Source: Prevotellaceae bacterium
GTDB taxonomy: Bacteria; Bacteroidota; Bacteroidia; Bacteroidales; UBA932
Length of the DNA: 6,835 nt
Direction of reading: 5' to 3'
Assembly (NCBI GenBank): GCA_031264645.1
Contig: JAISDR010000211.1
Span: 1-6,835 of the forward strand
The notes below the pieces were generated by a model. The model had not been told where the DNA came from. It did no database searches and worked only from the letters and a program-made list of their open reading frames with translations. This document shows positions 1 through 6,752 of the stretch, piece after piece (positions within the stretch are counted from its first letter, which is position 1; every line of letters starts with the position of its first letter). The position numbers were made by a program, and so were the translations under genes.

Positions 1-10
1 AAAAAAATTG

Positions 11-18
11 TATCTTTG
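11..18 (+). promoter_or_regulatory. Bacteroidetes-type -7 promoter element
   Basis: TATCTTTG fits the Bacteroidetes -7 consensus TAnnTTTG at every fixed position. The matching -33 element would fall just outside the left edge, so only half of the promoter can be judged. Transcription from here would start around 23-26, leaving a leader of roughly 20 nt before the ATG at 46. This placement also argues against the upstream TTG at 16 as a start codon, because that TTG lies inside the box. Confidence 0.55.
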
Positions 19-45
19 TCCCTTGAATTTTTAATACAAAAAACA

Positions 46-423
46 ATGGCGATAAGATTTTCTTTTTTTAAAATTCCTCAATACAAGCATTTTGAATACA
101 CGCCGAGGATTTGGGATCCTGAGAAGGAAGAGAGGGAAGAACGGATAAAACAGATTCAGGAGGAGATGGGGATTCGCGATACTTCCGACGGGAAACCTTA
201 TGTACCCAATATAAAAGGACGTTTCAGGAAAGAGTACGAGCAGAACAAGAAAGGCAGACCCAAGCTTACATACAGCAACAAAATACGCTCGTACATAATC
301 ATAGGCACGATTTTACTGCTGTGCGCTATATTTTTCTATTTCATAAAATTATATCCGTACATGTTTTCGGGCGAGGAGCAGGACAACAGCGATGATATCG
401 AAAAAATCGAATACTACAGATGA
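46..423 (+). CDS. Small single-pass membrane protein upstream of mutL (unknown function)
   Basis: This 125-aa protein has no recognised catalytic motif. Residues 15-21 (HFEYTPR) followed by WDPEKEEREER form a motif I recall from small uncharacterised proteins next to mutL in Bacteroidetes. Residues 27-40 are highly charged and probably helical. One hydrophobic segment spans about residues 83-107 (YIIIGTILLLCAIFFYFIKL). Basic residues before it (KKGRPK, NKIR) predict the N-terminus in the cytoplasm, and the short acidic tail (EEQDNSDDIEKIE) on the outer side of the inner membrane. The ATG at 46 is preferred over the in-frame TTG at 16, which sits in the promoter box. The stop overlaps the mutL start as ATGA (420-423), so the two are translationally linked. 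A role connected with MutL is suggested only by this linkage and is not shown by the sequence. The protein itself is probably real; its function is unknown. Confidence 0.8.
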   Translation: MAIRFSFFKIPQYKHFEYTPRIWDPEKEEREERIKQIQEEMGIRDTSDGKPYVPNIKGRFRKEYEQNKKGRPKLTYSNKIRSYIIIGTILLLCAIFFYFIKLYPYMFSGEEQDNSDDIEKIEYYR

Positions 424-2225
424 TTAAGTTATTACCCGATAACGTCGCGAACCAGATTGCTGCGGGAGAAGTTGTACAGCGACCCGCGTCGGTTGTTAAG
501 GAATTGATGGAAAACGCAATTGATGCGGGAGCGTCGCAGGTAAATCTGGTAATCAAGGATGCAGGGCGGACGCTTATACAGGTTACGGACAACGGTTCGG
601 GCATGTCCGACACGGATGCGCGAATGGCTTTCGAAAGGCATGCAACCTCCAAAATAGTCGAAATTAAAGATTTGGAATATATCAGGACATTTGGTTTCAG
701 GGGAGAAGCGCTGGCTTCGATTGCAGCCGTTTCCGAAGTCGAATTGAAAACGCGGCAGAAAGACGGGGATTTGGGCGTCCGTTTACTTATTTCCGCGTCC
801 AAAGTCGTTTCGAGCGAGCCGGTTCAATGTTCCGCAGGCTCGAGTTTTTCGGTCAAAAATCTTTTTTACAACATCCCTGCACGGAGAAAATTCCTCAAGT
901 CCGACCCTTCGGAACTGAAACAGATAATCAATGAATTTCATCGAGTTGCAATCTGCAATCCCGGTATCGAATTTACTTTTAACAATAACGGCACGCAACT
1001 GTACAGTCTGGCGGCGGGGAATCAGAAACAGCGGCTTGCAGGCATGTTCGGGAAAAACATCGCAAGCGCGCTTATTGACGTAAACGTTGAGACGTCAATA
1101 GTTAGAGTCTCCGGTTTCGCGGGAAAAGCCGACAAGGCGAAGAAAACTCCCGGCGAACAGTTTTTCTTTGTCAACAACAGGTTTTTCAGAAGTCCCTACA
1201 TGCAAAAAGCCGTGTACAAGGCTTACGAACAGCTGATTCCTGCAAACATGCATCCCTCGTTTTTTATATTTCTTGACGTCGACCCCGCCAATATCGACGT
1301 CAATATACATCCCCAGAAAACAGAAGTCAAGTTTGAAGACGAGCAGGCTGTATGGCAGATTATTAATGCCGTGGTCAGGGAATCGCTGTCGAAATACGCC
1401 GTTGCGCCCTCGATAATATTCGACATGGAAGGAGCGCCAAACATTCCCGTTCTGGAAAGAAACACCAAAGTTGCTGCTCCTGAGATAGCCATCGACAGGG
1501 AATACAATCCGTTCAAATCTGCCGGTACACAATATTCAAAACCGGATAAAAACATGGACGGATGGGAACAGTTTTACAAGGATTTCAACAGGCAGTCAGG
1601 AACAGCGCTCGACGCTTCCATCGCCGGTTTTGAACAGAAAACCGCCTTCGAAGACGATGTGCAAAAGAAACGTTTTTTGCAGATAAAAGACAGGTATATA
1701 GCTACTCCCGTGAAATCGGGTTTAATGCTGGTCGATATCTGCAAGGCTCATCAGCGGATTCTGTTTGAGGAATTTATCGCACTGTTTCAGGCTAATTCTC
1801 CTGCAGTCTCGCAAAAGCAGCTGTTTCCCGAAACGGTTGAACTGTCGATTTCCGACTACATGCTCATCCAGAGCGTTCAGGGCGAGCTGGAAAAAATGGG
1901 TTTCGACATCCGCAGTTTCGACGGCAGCATTGTATTTTACGCCTTTCCTGCCGGACTGGAAAAAGCTAACGCAAAGAACATTGTCGATGAAATTCTCCGG
2001 AATATCAAGGAAGACTACAATAGCCCGACCTGGGATACCCGCGAAAAACTCGCACTCTCGCTGGCAAAGTCGGAATCGGTGAAAAAGTGCGGAATCCTCA
2101 GCGATATCGAAATGGAACACCTTATCAACAGGCTGTTTGCATGTAAAATGCCCGACATCGACGCAGAAGGCAAACCGACCATCTCCATAGTGGAAATCGA
2201 AAAGTTTTTTACTCCCCAGTCATGA
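420..2225 (+). CDS. mutL: DNA mismatch repair protein MutL
   Basis: This 601-aa protein couples mismatch recognition by MutS to downstream strand incision and removal, in the cytoplasm. The N-terminal GHKL ATPase is complete. Residues 11-25 (NQIAAGEVVQRPASV) match the family start. E28 and N32 in KELMENAIDAG are the expected catalytic base and Mg-binding residue. DNGSGM lies at 57-62, RHATSK at 73-78 and GFRGEAL at 92-98. The transducer domain follows, with NLFYNIPARRKF at 147-158, FFFVNNR at 248-254 and DVNIHPQKTEVKF at 293-305. A variable linker covers about 325-415. The C-terminal dimerisation domain (about 418-600) begins RFLQIKDRYIATPVKSGLM. Where endonuclease-type MutLs have DQHAxxERxxYE, this one has DICKAHQRILFE (439-450), and where they have CPHGRPT it has DAEGKPT (581-587). 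The nicking site therefore appears absent. The start overlaps the stop of the preceding small membrane protein gene. The length is normal for the family. Confidence 0.97.
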   Translation: MIKLLPDNVANQIAAGEVVQRPASVVKELMENAIDAGASQVNLVIKDAGRTLIQVTDNGSGMSDTDARMAFERHATSKIVEIKDLEYIRTFGFRGEALASIAAVSEVELKTRQKDGDLGVRLLISASKVVSSEPVQCSAGSSFSVKNLFYNIPARRKFLKSDPSELKQIINEFHRVAICNPGIEFTFNNNGTQLYSLAAGNQKQRLAGMFGKNIASALIDVNVETSIVRVSGFAGKADKAKKTPGEQFFFVNNRFFRSPYMQKAVYKAYEQLIPANMHPSFFIFLDVDPANIDVNIHPQKTEVKFEDEQAVWQIINAVVRESLSKYAVAPSIIFDMEGAPNIPVLERNTKVAAPEIAIDREYNPFKSAGTQYSKPDKNMDGWEQFYKDFNRQSGTALDASIAGFEQKTAFEDDVQKKRFLQIKDRYIATPVKSGLMLVDICKAHQRILFEEFIALFQANSPAVSQKQLFPETVELSISDYMLIQSVQGELEKMGFDIRSFDGSIVFYAFPAGLEKANAKNIVDEILRNIKEDYNSPTWDTREKLALSLAKSESVKKCGILSDIEMEHLINRLFACKMPDIDAEGKPTISIVEIEKFFTPQS

Positions 2226-2282
2226 AATTAATAATTTTTAAATCATAATATATTATAAATAATTAAATTATAAATTACTCAA
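2226..2282. other. AT-rich mutL to rhamnosidase intergenic leader
   Basis: This 57-nt gap is almost entirely A and T. It contains a perfect 12-nt palindrome, ATAATATATTAT (2245-2256), which is weak evidence in sequence of this composition. TAATTTTT (2230-2237) matches TAnnTTTG except at the last base, but I see no convincing -33 partner, so a promoter for the next gene is possible and unproven. No Shine-Dalgarno sequence precedes the ATG at 2283, which is normal for Bacteroidetes. No GC-rich terminator hairpin follows mutL. Confidence 0.4.
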
Positions 2283-4622
2283 ATGAAAACATTTAATACT
2301 ATTGTTACATCCATTGCAGCGTTTACGATTTTGCTGTCGGGATGTTCAAGTGATTTTTCGGCGATAGAGAGCGGATTCGTTTCTCCTCCCGACAGCATCC
2401 GAACCGGCGTATACTGGTACTGGATAAATGACAATATCTCGAAAGAAGCTGTTGTAAAAGACTTGCAGTCAATGAAGCAGGCTGGCATCAACCGCGCTTT
2501 TATCGGGAATATCGGCGAAGGATATTCCAGGGGGAAAATCAGGATTTTAAGCGACGAATGGTGGGAAGTGATGCATGCAGCGCTGAAAACCGCTACCGAA
2601 CTGGATATCGAAATCGGAGTGTTCAATTCTCCGGGATGGAGCCAGTCCGGAGGTCCGTGGATAAAGCCCGAACAGTCAATGCGCTATCTGGCTGTTTCGG
2701 AACTGCGCGTGAAGGGTCCCGGCAGGATAAATGAAAAGTTGCCGGAACCGGCAGGCTCGCTCGGCTTTCAGGATTTGAAAGTCATAGCGTTCCCTGTTTC
2801 CGACAGTTACAGGCAAAACCTCTTCGACGTTCCCGCTGCCCGCGTAATATTTTCCGACAGTAAAATGCCGGTTGCCCAGCCGTCCAAGACTCCTGAAAAA
2901 TACGGGCTTCCGGGAGGAGAATCGTATATCGGGCTTGTACTGCCCAAAGCTTTCACGGCGCGCAGTCTGGAATTAAAGATTTCGGGATATGCATACGCCG
3001 GAGCCGAGCTTCAGGCAAAGGACGGGACGGAGTTTAAAACAGTCAAGCAGTTTCATATCAACCGTACAAACTTCCACCGTAACGTAGGTTTCGAACCGTT
3101 TGCTTCGATTGTCGTTTCGTTTCCGGAGGTCGAATCTTCGGAATACCGCATCGTTTTCCATGATGCGGAAGGAGGCAGCAGTTTTGGCGGGATAATCCTT
3201 TCGGCGACGCCGATGATGGAACGTTATCCGGAAAAATCGCTGGCTAAAATGTTTCAGTCCCCGCTGCCTTACTGGCACGATTATCTCTGGGACAGGCAGG
3301 CTGACATTCAGTCCGGCGCGGCTTCGCTGATTGCAAAACCCGAACAGGTTACAGATATTTCGCAGTACATGTCTCCGGACGGAACTCTTGCCTGGGACGC
3401 TCCCGCAGGCGAATGGATAATAATGCGGACGGGAATGAGTTCGACCAGAGTTACAAACAGTCCCGCCACGCCGGAAGGTACCGGTCTGGAAGTGGATAAA
3501 ATGAGCAAAGTGCATATTGCCGCTCATTTCGACGCTTTTCTCGGGAAAATAATGGAACGCATCCCGCCGGAAGACCGCAAGACATGGAAAGTGGCGGTCG
3601 AAGACAGTTATGAAACGGGCGGTCAGAATTTTACCGACGGCTTTCTTGAGGAGTTTAAGGAACGTTACGGATACGATCCTCTTCCGTTTATTCCTGTTTT
3701 CAGCGGGCATGTCGTTGGCAGTCCTGACCTGTCAGACCGTTTCCTCTGGGACGTGCGGCGCATGGTTGCCGACAAAGTTGCATACGATTATGTCGGCGGT
3801 TTAAGGGAAATATGTAATAAATACGGGCTTACCACATGGCTGGAAAATTATGGACACTGGGGATTCCCCGGCGAATTTCTCCAGTACGGGGGACAGTCCG
3901 ACGAAATCGGCGGCGAATTCTGGAGCGAGGGAGACCTCGGAGACATAGAAAACCGTGCAGCGTCTTCGAGCGCGCATATTTACGGGAAGACAAAAGTGTC
4001 GTCGGAATCGTTTACCAGCGCCGGAGGTTCTTACGTCCGTCATCCCGCGGTTTTGAAACGCCGCGGCGACTGGTCGTTTACCGAAGGCGTCAACAACACT
4101 TTGATGCATGTGTACATCCAGCAGGCTTACGAAGATATCTACCCGGGAGTCAATGCATGGTTTGGAACGGAGTTTAACCGTAAAAACACATGGTTCAGTC
4201 ATATCGACCTGTTTACTACATATCTGAAACGCTGTAACTTCATGCTTCAGCAGGGATTGAACCTTGCCGACGTCGCCTATTTTATCGGCGAAGACGCTCC
4301 CAAAATGACCGGGATACGTAATCCCGAAATCCCCGCGGGCTACAGTTTTGACTATATCAATGCCGAAGTGATTGTGCGCGATTTGTCTGTGAAAGACGGA
4401 AAACTGACATTGCCCCACGGAACTTCGTACAAAGTACTGGTATTGCCGGCGCTGGAGACGATGCGTCCCGAAGTGCTGACAAAAATCGAACAGCTGATTG
4501 CAGACGGAGCGACTGTTTTGGGACCTCCGCCAAGCCGTTCGCCAAGTATGAAAGGATATCCCGACGCCGACGAAGAGGTGAAATCCATGGCAAAGAAGCT
4601 TTGGGGCGACCTGTCTGTGTAA
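2283..4622 (+). CDS. GH106-like alpha-L-rhamnosidase lipoprotein, N-terminal piece cut by an in-frame stop
   Basis: This 779-aa product is the first three quarters of a glycoside hydrolase resembling family 106, which hydrolyses terminal alpha-L-rhamnose from plant pectins and related glycans. A lipoprotein signal peptide covers residues 1-20, with lipobox LLSGC and acylated C21, so the enzyme would be anchored in an envelope membrane. The family N-terminal motifs are VYWYWIND (43-50), LQSMKQAGINRAFIGN (61-76), and FNSPGWSQSGGPWIKPEQSM (114-133). A beta-rich insert follows. The catalytic region has VEDSYETGGQNFTDGF (439-454) with E444, and SSESFT (573-578) with E575. Their 131-residue spacing fits the acid/base pair I recall for BT0986 of Bacteroides thetaiotaomicron (Glu461/Glu593). 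The reading frame ends at TAA 4620-4622, inside the sequence LWGDLSV-stop-QRSYGKGRL, where relatives normally continue. The piece keeps the catalytic residues but loses the C-terminal beta-sandwich, so stability and activity are doubtful. GH106 assignment is confident; substrate is inferred. Confidence 0.88.
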   Translation: MKTFNTIVTSIAAFTILLSGCSSDFSAIESGFVSPPDSIRTGVYWYWINDNISKEAVVKDLQSMKQAGINRAFIGNIGEGYSRGKIRILSDEWWEVMHAALKTATELDIEIGVFNSPGWSQSGGPWIKPEQSMRYLAVSELRVKGPGRINEKLPEPAGSLGFQDLKVIAFPVSDSYRQNLFDVPAARVIFSDSKMPVAQPSKTPEKYGLPGGESYIGLVLPKAFTARSLELKISGYAYAGAELQAKDGTEFKTVKQFHINRTNFHRNVGFEPFASIVVSFPEVESSEYRIVFHDAEGGSSFGGIILSATPMMERYPEKSLAKMFQSPLPYWHDYLWDRQADIQSGAASLIAKPEQVTDISQYMSPDGTLAWDAPAGEWIIMRTGMSSTRVTNSPATPEGTGLEVDKMSKVHIAAHFDAFLGKIMERIPPEDRKTWKVAVEDSYETGGQNFTDGFLEEFKERYGYDPLPFIPVFSGHVVGSPDLSDRFLWDVRRMVADKVAYDYVGGLREICNKYGLTTWLENYGHWGFPGEFLQYGGQSDEIGGEFWSEGDLGDIENRAASSSAHIYGKTKVSSESFTSAGGSYVRHPAVLKRRGDWSFTEGVNNTLMHVYIQQAYEDIYPGVNAWFGTEFNRKNTWFSHIDLFTTYLKRCNFMLQQGLNLADVAYFIGEDAPKMTGIRNPEIPAGYSFDYINAEVIVRDLSVKDGKLTLPHGTSYKVLVLPALETMRPEVLTKIEQLIADGATVLGPPPSRSPSMKGYPDADEEVKSMAKKLWGDLSV
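4620..4622 (+). other. In-frame TAA interrupting the rhamnosidase gene
   Basis: The frame opened at 2283 is identical to the frame of the downstream 282-aa piece: the ATG at 4659 is exactly 792 codons after 2283. No insertion or deletion is needed. Removing this one stop gives a continuous 1,073-aa protein, close to the roughly 1,100 aa usual for GH106 enzymes. A single base change from a sense codon (CAA, GAA, AAA, TCA, TTA, TAC or TAT) would explain it. Recoding is unlikely, because the same gene ends with tandem TAATAA at 5505-5510. Confidence 0.9.
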
Positions 4623-4658
4623 CAGCGCAGTTACGGGAAAGGAAGGCTGCTGACGGAC

Positions 4659-5507
4659 ATGAGCATGCAGGAGGTGTTTGACCTGTTGAAGACTGTTCCC
4701 GATTGCCGTATCGAAAGCAAAACTCCCGTGCGGTATGTTCACAGGACTCTTGGCGACAGGGATATATATTTCCTTACGAACCAGAGCGAGGAGCGGGTGG
4801 AGACTTCCATCGGATTCAGAGTGAAGGATATGCAGCCCGAACTGTGGAATGCCGTGACGGGAGAGATTCGTCCCCTGCCATCGTTCGAGCAGAGCGGCGA
4901 AACGACCATTATCCCGATACGCCTTGAATCGCTCGAAAGCGCGTTCATCGTTTTCCGTGAAAAGGGCAGCTCTGCAGGCGCTTCCGCTCAGCTTTCCGCG
5001 AATTATCCGGAGATGAAGGTTCTGACTGCAATCAATTCGCCATGGGAGGTGAGCTTTGAATCGAATACTGTAAAACGCGGTCCTTCCGGAACGGTAACTT
5101 TCGACAAACTGACGGACTGGTCACAGAATGAGAATGAACAAATCCGGTATTATTCGGGAACGGCTGTCTATAAAACAAAATTCACCGTCGACAAAAAACC
5201 GGAAAACGGGAAAGTATATCTCGACCTCGGAAAGGTGAATATGATGGCTAAGGTGAAGGTTAACGGTAAATACGCCGGCGGCGTATGGACAACGCCATAT
5301 CGCCTCGATGTAGCGTCTCAGCTGAAAAACGGCGAAAATTCTATCGAGATAGAACTCGTTAATACGTGGGTGAACCGTATAATAGGCGACTTGAAACTCC
5401 CTCCGGAAAAGAGGATTCTGAATATGAGCAGCATGTCGTGGGATGAAAATTCGCCCCTGCAGTCTTCGGGCTTGCTGGGACCGGTTCAGCTGATATATCC
5501 GGAATAA
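4659..5507 (+). pseudogene. C-terminal piece of the GH106-like rhamnosidase (same frame, after the internal stop)
   Basis: This is the remainder of the interrupted rhamnosidase. Homology begins right after the stop, at QRSYGKGRLLTDMSM from 4623, so the 282-aa reading from ATG 4659 is not a natural gene start. Visible elements, numbered from that ATG, are VRYVHRTLGDRDIYFLTNQ (24-42), a family-typical strand pair; PELWNAVTGEIRPL (60-73); SPWEVSFES (127-135); LTDWSQ (151-156); IRYYSGTAVYKTKF (162-175); LDLGKV...VKVNGKYAGGVWTTPYRLDV (189-218), which resembles the sugar-binding beta-sandwich of GH2-type enzymes; NTWVNRIIGD (235-244); and SGLLGPVQLIY (270-280). The sequence shows no frameshifts or further stops, so decay is recent or the stop is a sequencing error. 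Reinitiation at 4659 could in principle yield a separate, non-catalytic polypeptide, but it would lack a signal peptide. The dehydrogenase gene follows after 10 nt. Confidence 0.82.
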
Positions 5508-5517
5508 TAATGCGAAT

Positions 5518-6330
5518 ATGGATAAGAAAGTTGTATTTATCACCGGCGCTTCTTCAGGAATAGGACGCGCGACGGCGTTGTTGCTGGCAAAGCGCAATTA
5601 TACTGTTTACGGCGCTGCACGGCGGATTGATCGCTTAAAGGAACTTGAATCGCAAGGCGTCAAACCGCTTGTCATGGACGTAACCGATGAAATATCTGTT
5701 AGCAATGCGATAAATGAGCTTATTAAAAACGAAAACAAGATTGACGTTTTAATCAACAATGCGGGCTACGGCGAATACGGTGCGATAGAGGATGTAAGTA
5801 TCGAAAATGCGAAGAAACAACTGGATGTAAACCTGTTCGGGACGGCTCGCGTTACACGGCTGGCGCTGCCCGTCATGCGTAAGCGGAAAAGCGGGAAAAT
5901 CGTGAACATCTCTTCCATTGGCGGGAAAATGGCGGCGCCAATGGGCGGCTGGTATTATGCAAGCAAGTTTGCGCTGGAAGGATTGAGCGACAGCCTGCGT
6001 TTGGAAGTCAGGCAGTTTGGCATTGACGTTATTCTCATCGAGCCGGGCGGAATAAAAACCGAATGGGTGGGGATAGCCAACGATACAATGATGAAGGCTT
6101 CCGGACATTCGGCATATTCCCATTTTGCGGAAGCCGTCTCAAAAGCGACTTCTCTTTATGATAAAACGCCGGGGCCGGTCGTAATTGCAGAATTAATTAA
6201 AAAAGCCATAGAAGCCAAAAAACCAAAAGCAAGGTATGTAAAAGGATTTATGGCAAAACCGCTTATATTTGCGAAAAAACTGCTGAGCGATGCAATGTTT
6301 GATAAAATCGTTTTAAGCCAGTTTAAATGA
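5518..6330 (+). CDS. Short-chain dehydrogenase/reductase (classical SDR), substrate unknown
   Basis: This 270-aa cytoplasmic oxidoreductase has a complete classical SDR fold. The glycine-rich dinucleotide loop is TGASSGIG (9-16). Basic residues R35 and R36 after the second strand suggest NADP(H) rather than NAD(H). MDVTD (53-57) contacts the adenine ring in relatives. NNAG lies at 80-83. The catalytic tetrad is N105 (DVNLFG), S133 (NISSIGG), Y146 and K150 (YYASK). IEPGGIKTEW (174-183) follows the active site. The C-terminal extension, KPKARYVKGFMAKPLIFAKKLL, resembles the 17-beta-hydroxysteroid-dehydrogenase-like branch, whose bacterial members have mostly unknown substrates. It does not look like a dedicated L-rhamnose dehydrogenase, so a metabolic link to the rhamnosidase 10 nt upstream is only positional. 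The start at 5518 gives the canonical MDKKVVFITGA opening; no Shine-Dalgarno is seen. A terminator-like hairpin begins about 48 nt after the stop. Confidence 0.95.
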   Translation: MDKKVVFITGASSGIGRATALLLAKRNYTVYGAARRIDRLKELESQGVKPLVMDVTDEISVSNAINELIKNENKIDVLINNAGYGEYGAIEDVSIENAKKQLDVNLFGTARVTRLALPVMRKRKSGKIVNISSIGGKMAAPMGGWYYASKFALEGLSDSLRLEVRQFGIDVILIEPGGIKTEWVGIANDTMMKASGHSAYSHFAEAVSKATSLYDKTPGPVVIAELIKKAIEAKKPKARYVKGFMAKPLIFAKKLLSDAMFDKIVLSQFK

Positions 6331-6338
6331 AAAATCCG

Positions 6339-6375
6339 GACGCCGCAGTTTTCAGATGCGTCGTCGAGCTTTTTT
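6339..6375 (+). terminator. Possible weak first terminator behind the dehydrogenase
   Basis: GACGC (6339-6343) pairs with GCGTC (6358-6362) across a 14-nt loop. It is followed after a few bases by a T-run (6370-6375). The stem is short and the loop long, so this is a marginal call compared with the stronger hairpin just downstream. Confidence 0.25.
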
Positions 6376-6378
6376 CAA

Positions 6379-6430
6379 AAAAGTATGTGCGTGCATAGCC
6401 CAAGTTGTGCGTTCGCATACTTTTAACTTT
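6379..6430 (+). terminator. Strong rho-independent-like terminator hairpin, + strand
   Basis: The left arm 6383-6399 (GTATGTGCGTGCATAGC) pairs with 6404-6420 (GTTGTGCGTTCGCATAC) around a CCAA loop, giving 16 of 17 pairs with one C-U mismatch (6390/6413). AAAA (6379-6382) and TTTT (6421-6424) extend the stem to 21 positions, and the sequence continues AACTTTTT. Five pairs are G-U wobbles (at 6388, 6391, 6392, 6396, 6398) that hold only in + strand RNA; in minus-strand RNA they become A-C mismatches. The hairpin therefore most likely ends the + strand transcript coming from the dehydrogenase and any genes co-transcribed with it. Confidence 0.72.
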
Positions 6431-6436
6431 TTAATA

Positions 6437-6472
6437 TCTCCTTCAGGGGGAAAATCCCTCGCCTTTAGGCGA
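6437..6472. repeat. Palindrome cluster, left pair (CCTTYAGG core)
   Basis: TCTCC-TTCA-GGGGG (6437-6450) is an imperfect hairpin around CCTTCAGG (6440-6447). GGGA-AAA-TCCC (6448-6458) overlaps it. TCGCCTTTAGGCGA (6459-6472) is a perfect 14-nt palindrome apart from its two central bases. The same core recurs at 6567-6609. Short GC-rich palindromes of this kind are common between Bacteroidetes genes as far as I recall; whether they act in RNA processing, termination or as REP-like mobile units cannot be decided here. Confidence 0.6.
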
Positions 6473-6496
6473 AGACTTTAGTTTAAAAAAAGCGTT

Positions 6497-6514
6497 GGGG
6501 GTAGGGTAGGGGGG
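6497..6514 (+). other. G-rich tract
   Basis: G5-TA-G3-TA-G6 stands out from the AT-rich surroundings. It has only three separated runs of three or more G, so a three-layer quadruplex would lack a fourth tract; a two-layer one is possible. It lies between the two halves of the palindrome cluster and is followed by GGTACC and by a GCATAAT direct repeat (6533-6546). Confidence 0.35.
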
Positions 6515-6566
6515 TACCTCCTATACAATAGTGCATAATGCATAATTGGGGATACGTAAGCCTTTA

Positions 6567-6609
6567 GTCGCCTTCAGGCGACAACCAACCTTTCGCCTTC
6601 AGGCGAAAG
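6567..6609. repeat. Palindrome cluster, right pair (CCTTCAGG core)
   Basis: GTCGCCT-TC-AGGCGAC (6567-6582, 7-nt arms) and CTTTCGCCT-TC-AGGCGAAAG (6590-6609, 9-nt arms) are two perfect palindromes with identical centres, only 7 nt apart. They share TCGCCTTCAGGCGA with each other, and all but one base of it with the palindrome at 6459-6472. The arms differ outside the core yet still pair, which looks like preserved hairpin structure rather than simple duplication. Confidence 0.65.
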
Positions 6610-6659
6610 TAATTGAGTTATTAATAAATCAGTTAAAAGCTCTTTTGAACTCAATACTT
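6607..6659. repeat. Bulged inverted repeat with nested hairpin
   Basis: AAGTAATTGAGTT (6607-6619) and AACTCAATACTT (6648-6659) are complementary over 12 positions with one extra A in the left arm. Inside lies AAAAG-CT-CTTTT (6635-6646). No T-run follows on either strand, so it is a poor terminator candidate. It lies downstream of the riboswitch on the minus strand and could be a structure in that transcript. Confidence 0.4.
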
Positions 6660-6752
6660 AACGGGAAAATTTCAGAGAAGGGTAAAAATGCACGCGCACA
6701 TTTTCTAAGGTAAGGGGGAGAAGAAATATGCGTGTTAAATCTTGCTCGACTC

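Noticed and set aside
16..45. TTG at 16 as the start of the first gene, giving 10 extra residues
   Set aside because: The TTG lies within the TAnnTTTG promoter box; the ATG at 46 gives a typical start.
341..802. Minus-strand open frame opposite the mutL start
   Set aside because: It overlaps the strongly conserved MutL ATPase region in antisense and has no promoter or family features.
4620..4622. Stop-codon reassignment or selenocysteine-like recoding
   Set aside because: The codon is TAA, which also ends this same gene in tandem at 5505-5510; no recoding element was seen nearby.
4600..4660. Frameshift as the cause of the rhamnosidase split
   Set aside because: Both pieces are in the same frame, and the sequence between them (QRSYGKGRLLTD) translates sensibly without any indel.
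3801..4742. 313-codon open frame on the minus strand
   Set aside because: It is antisense to conserved GH106 motifs, shows no recognisable domain, and crosses the region of the internal stop; it is most likely a by-product of codon bias in the + strand gene.
6497..6514. Three-layer G-quadruplex
   Set aside because: There are only three separate G-tracts of three or more; the needed fourth tract is missing.
6685..6704. Hairpin AAAATG/CATTTT around CACGCGCA
   Set aside because: It is a six-pair stem in AT-rich sequence with no supporting context, and too weak to call.
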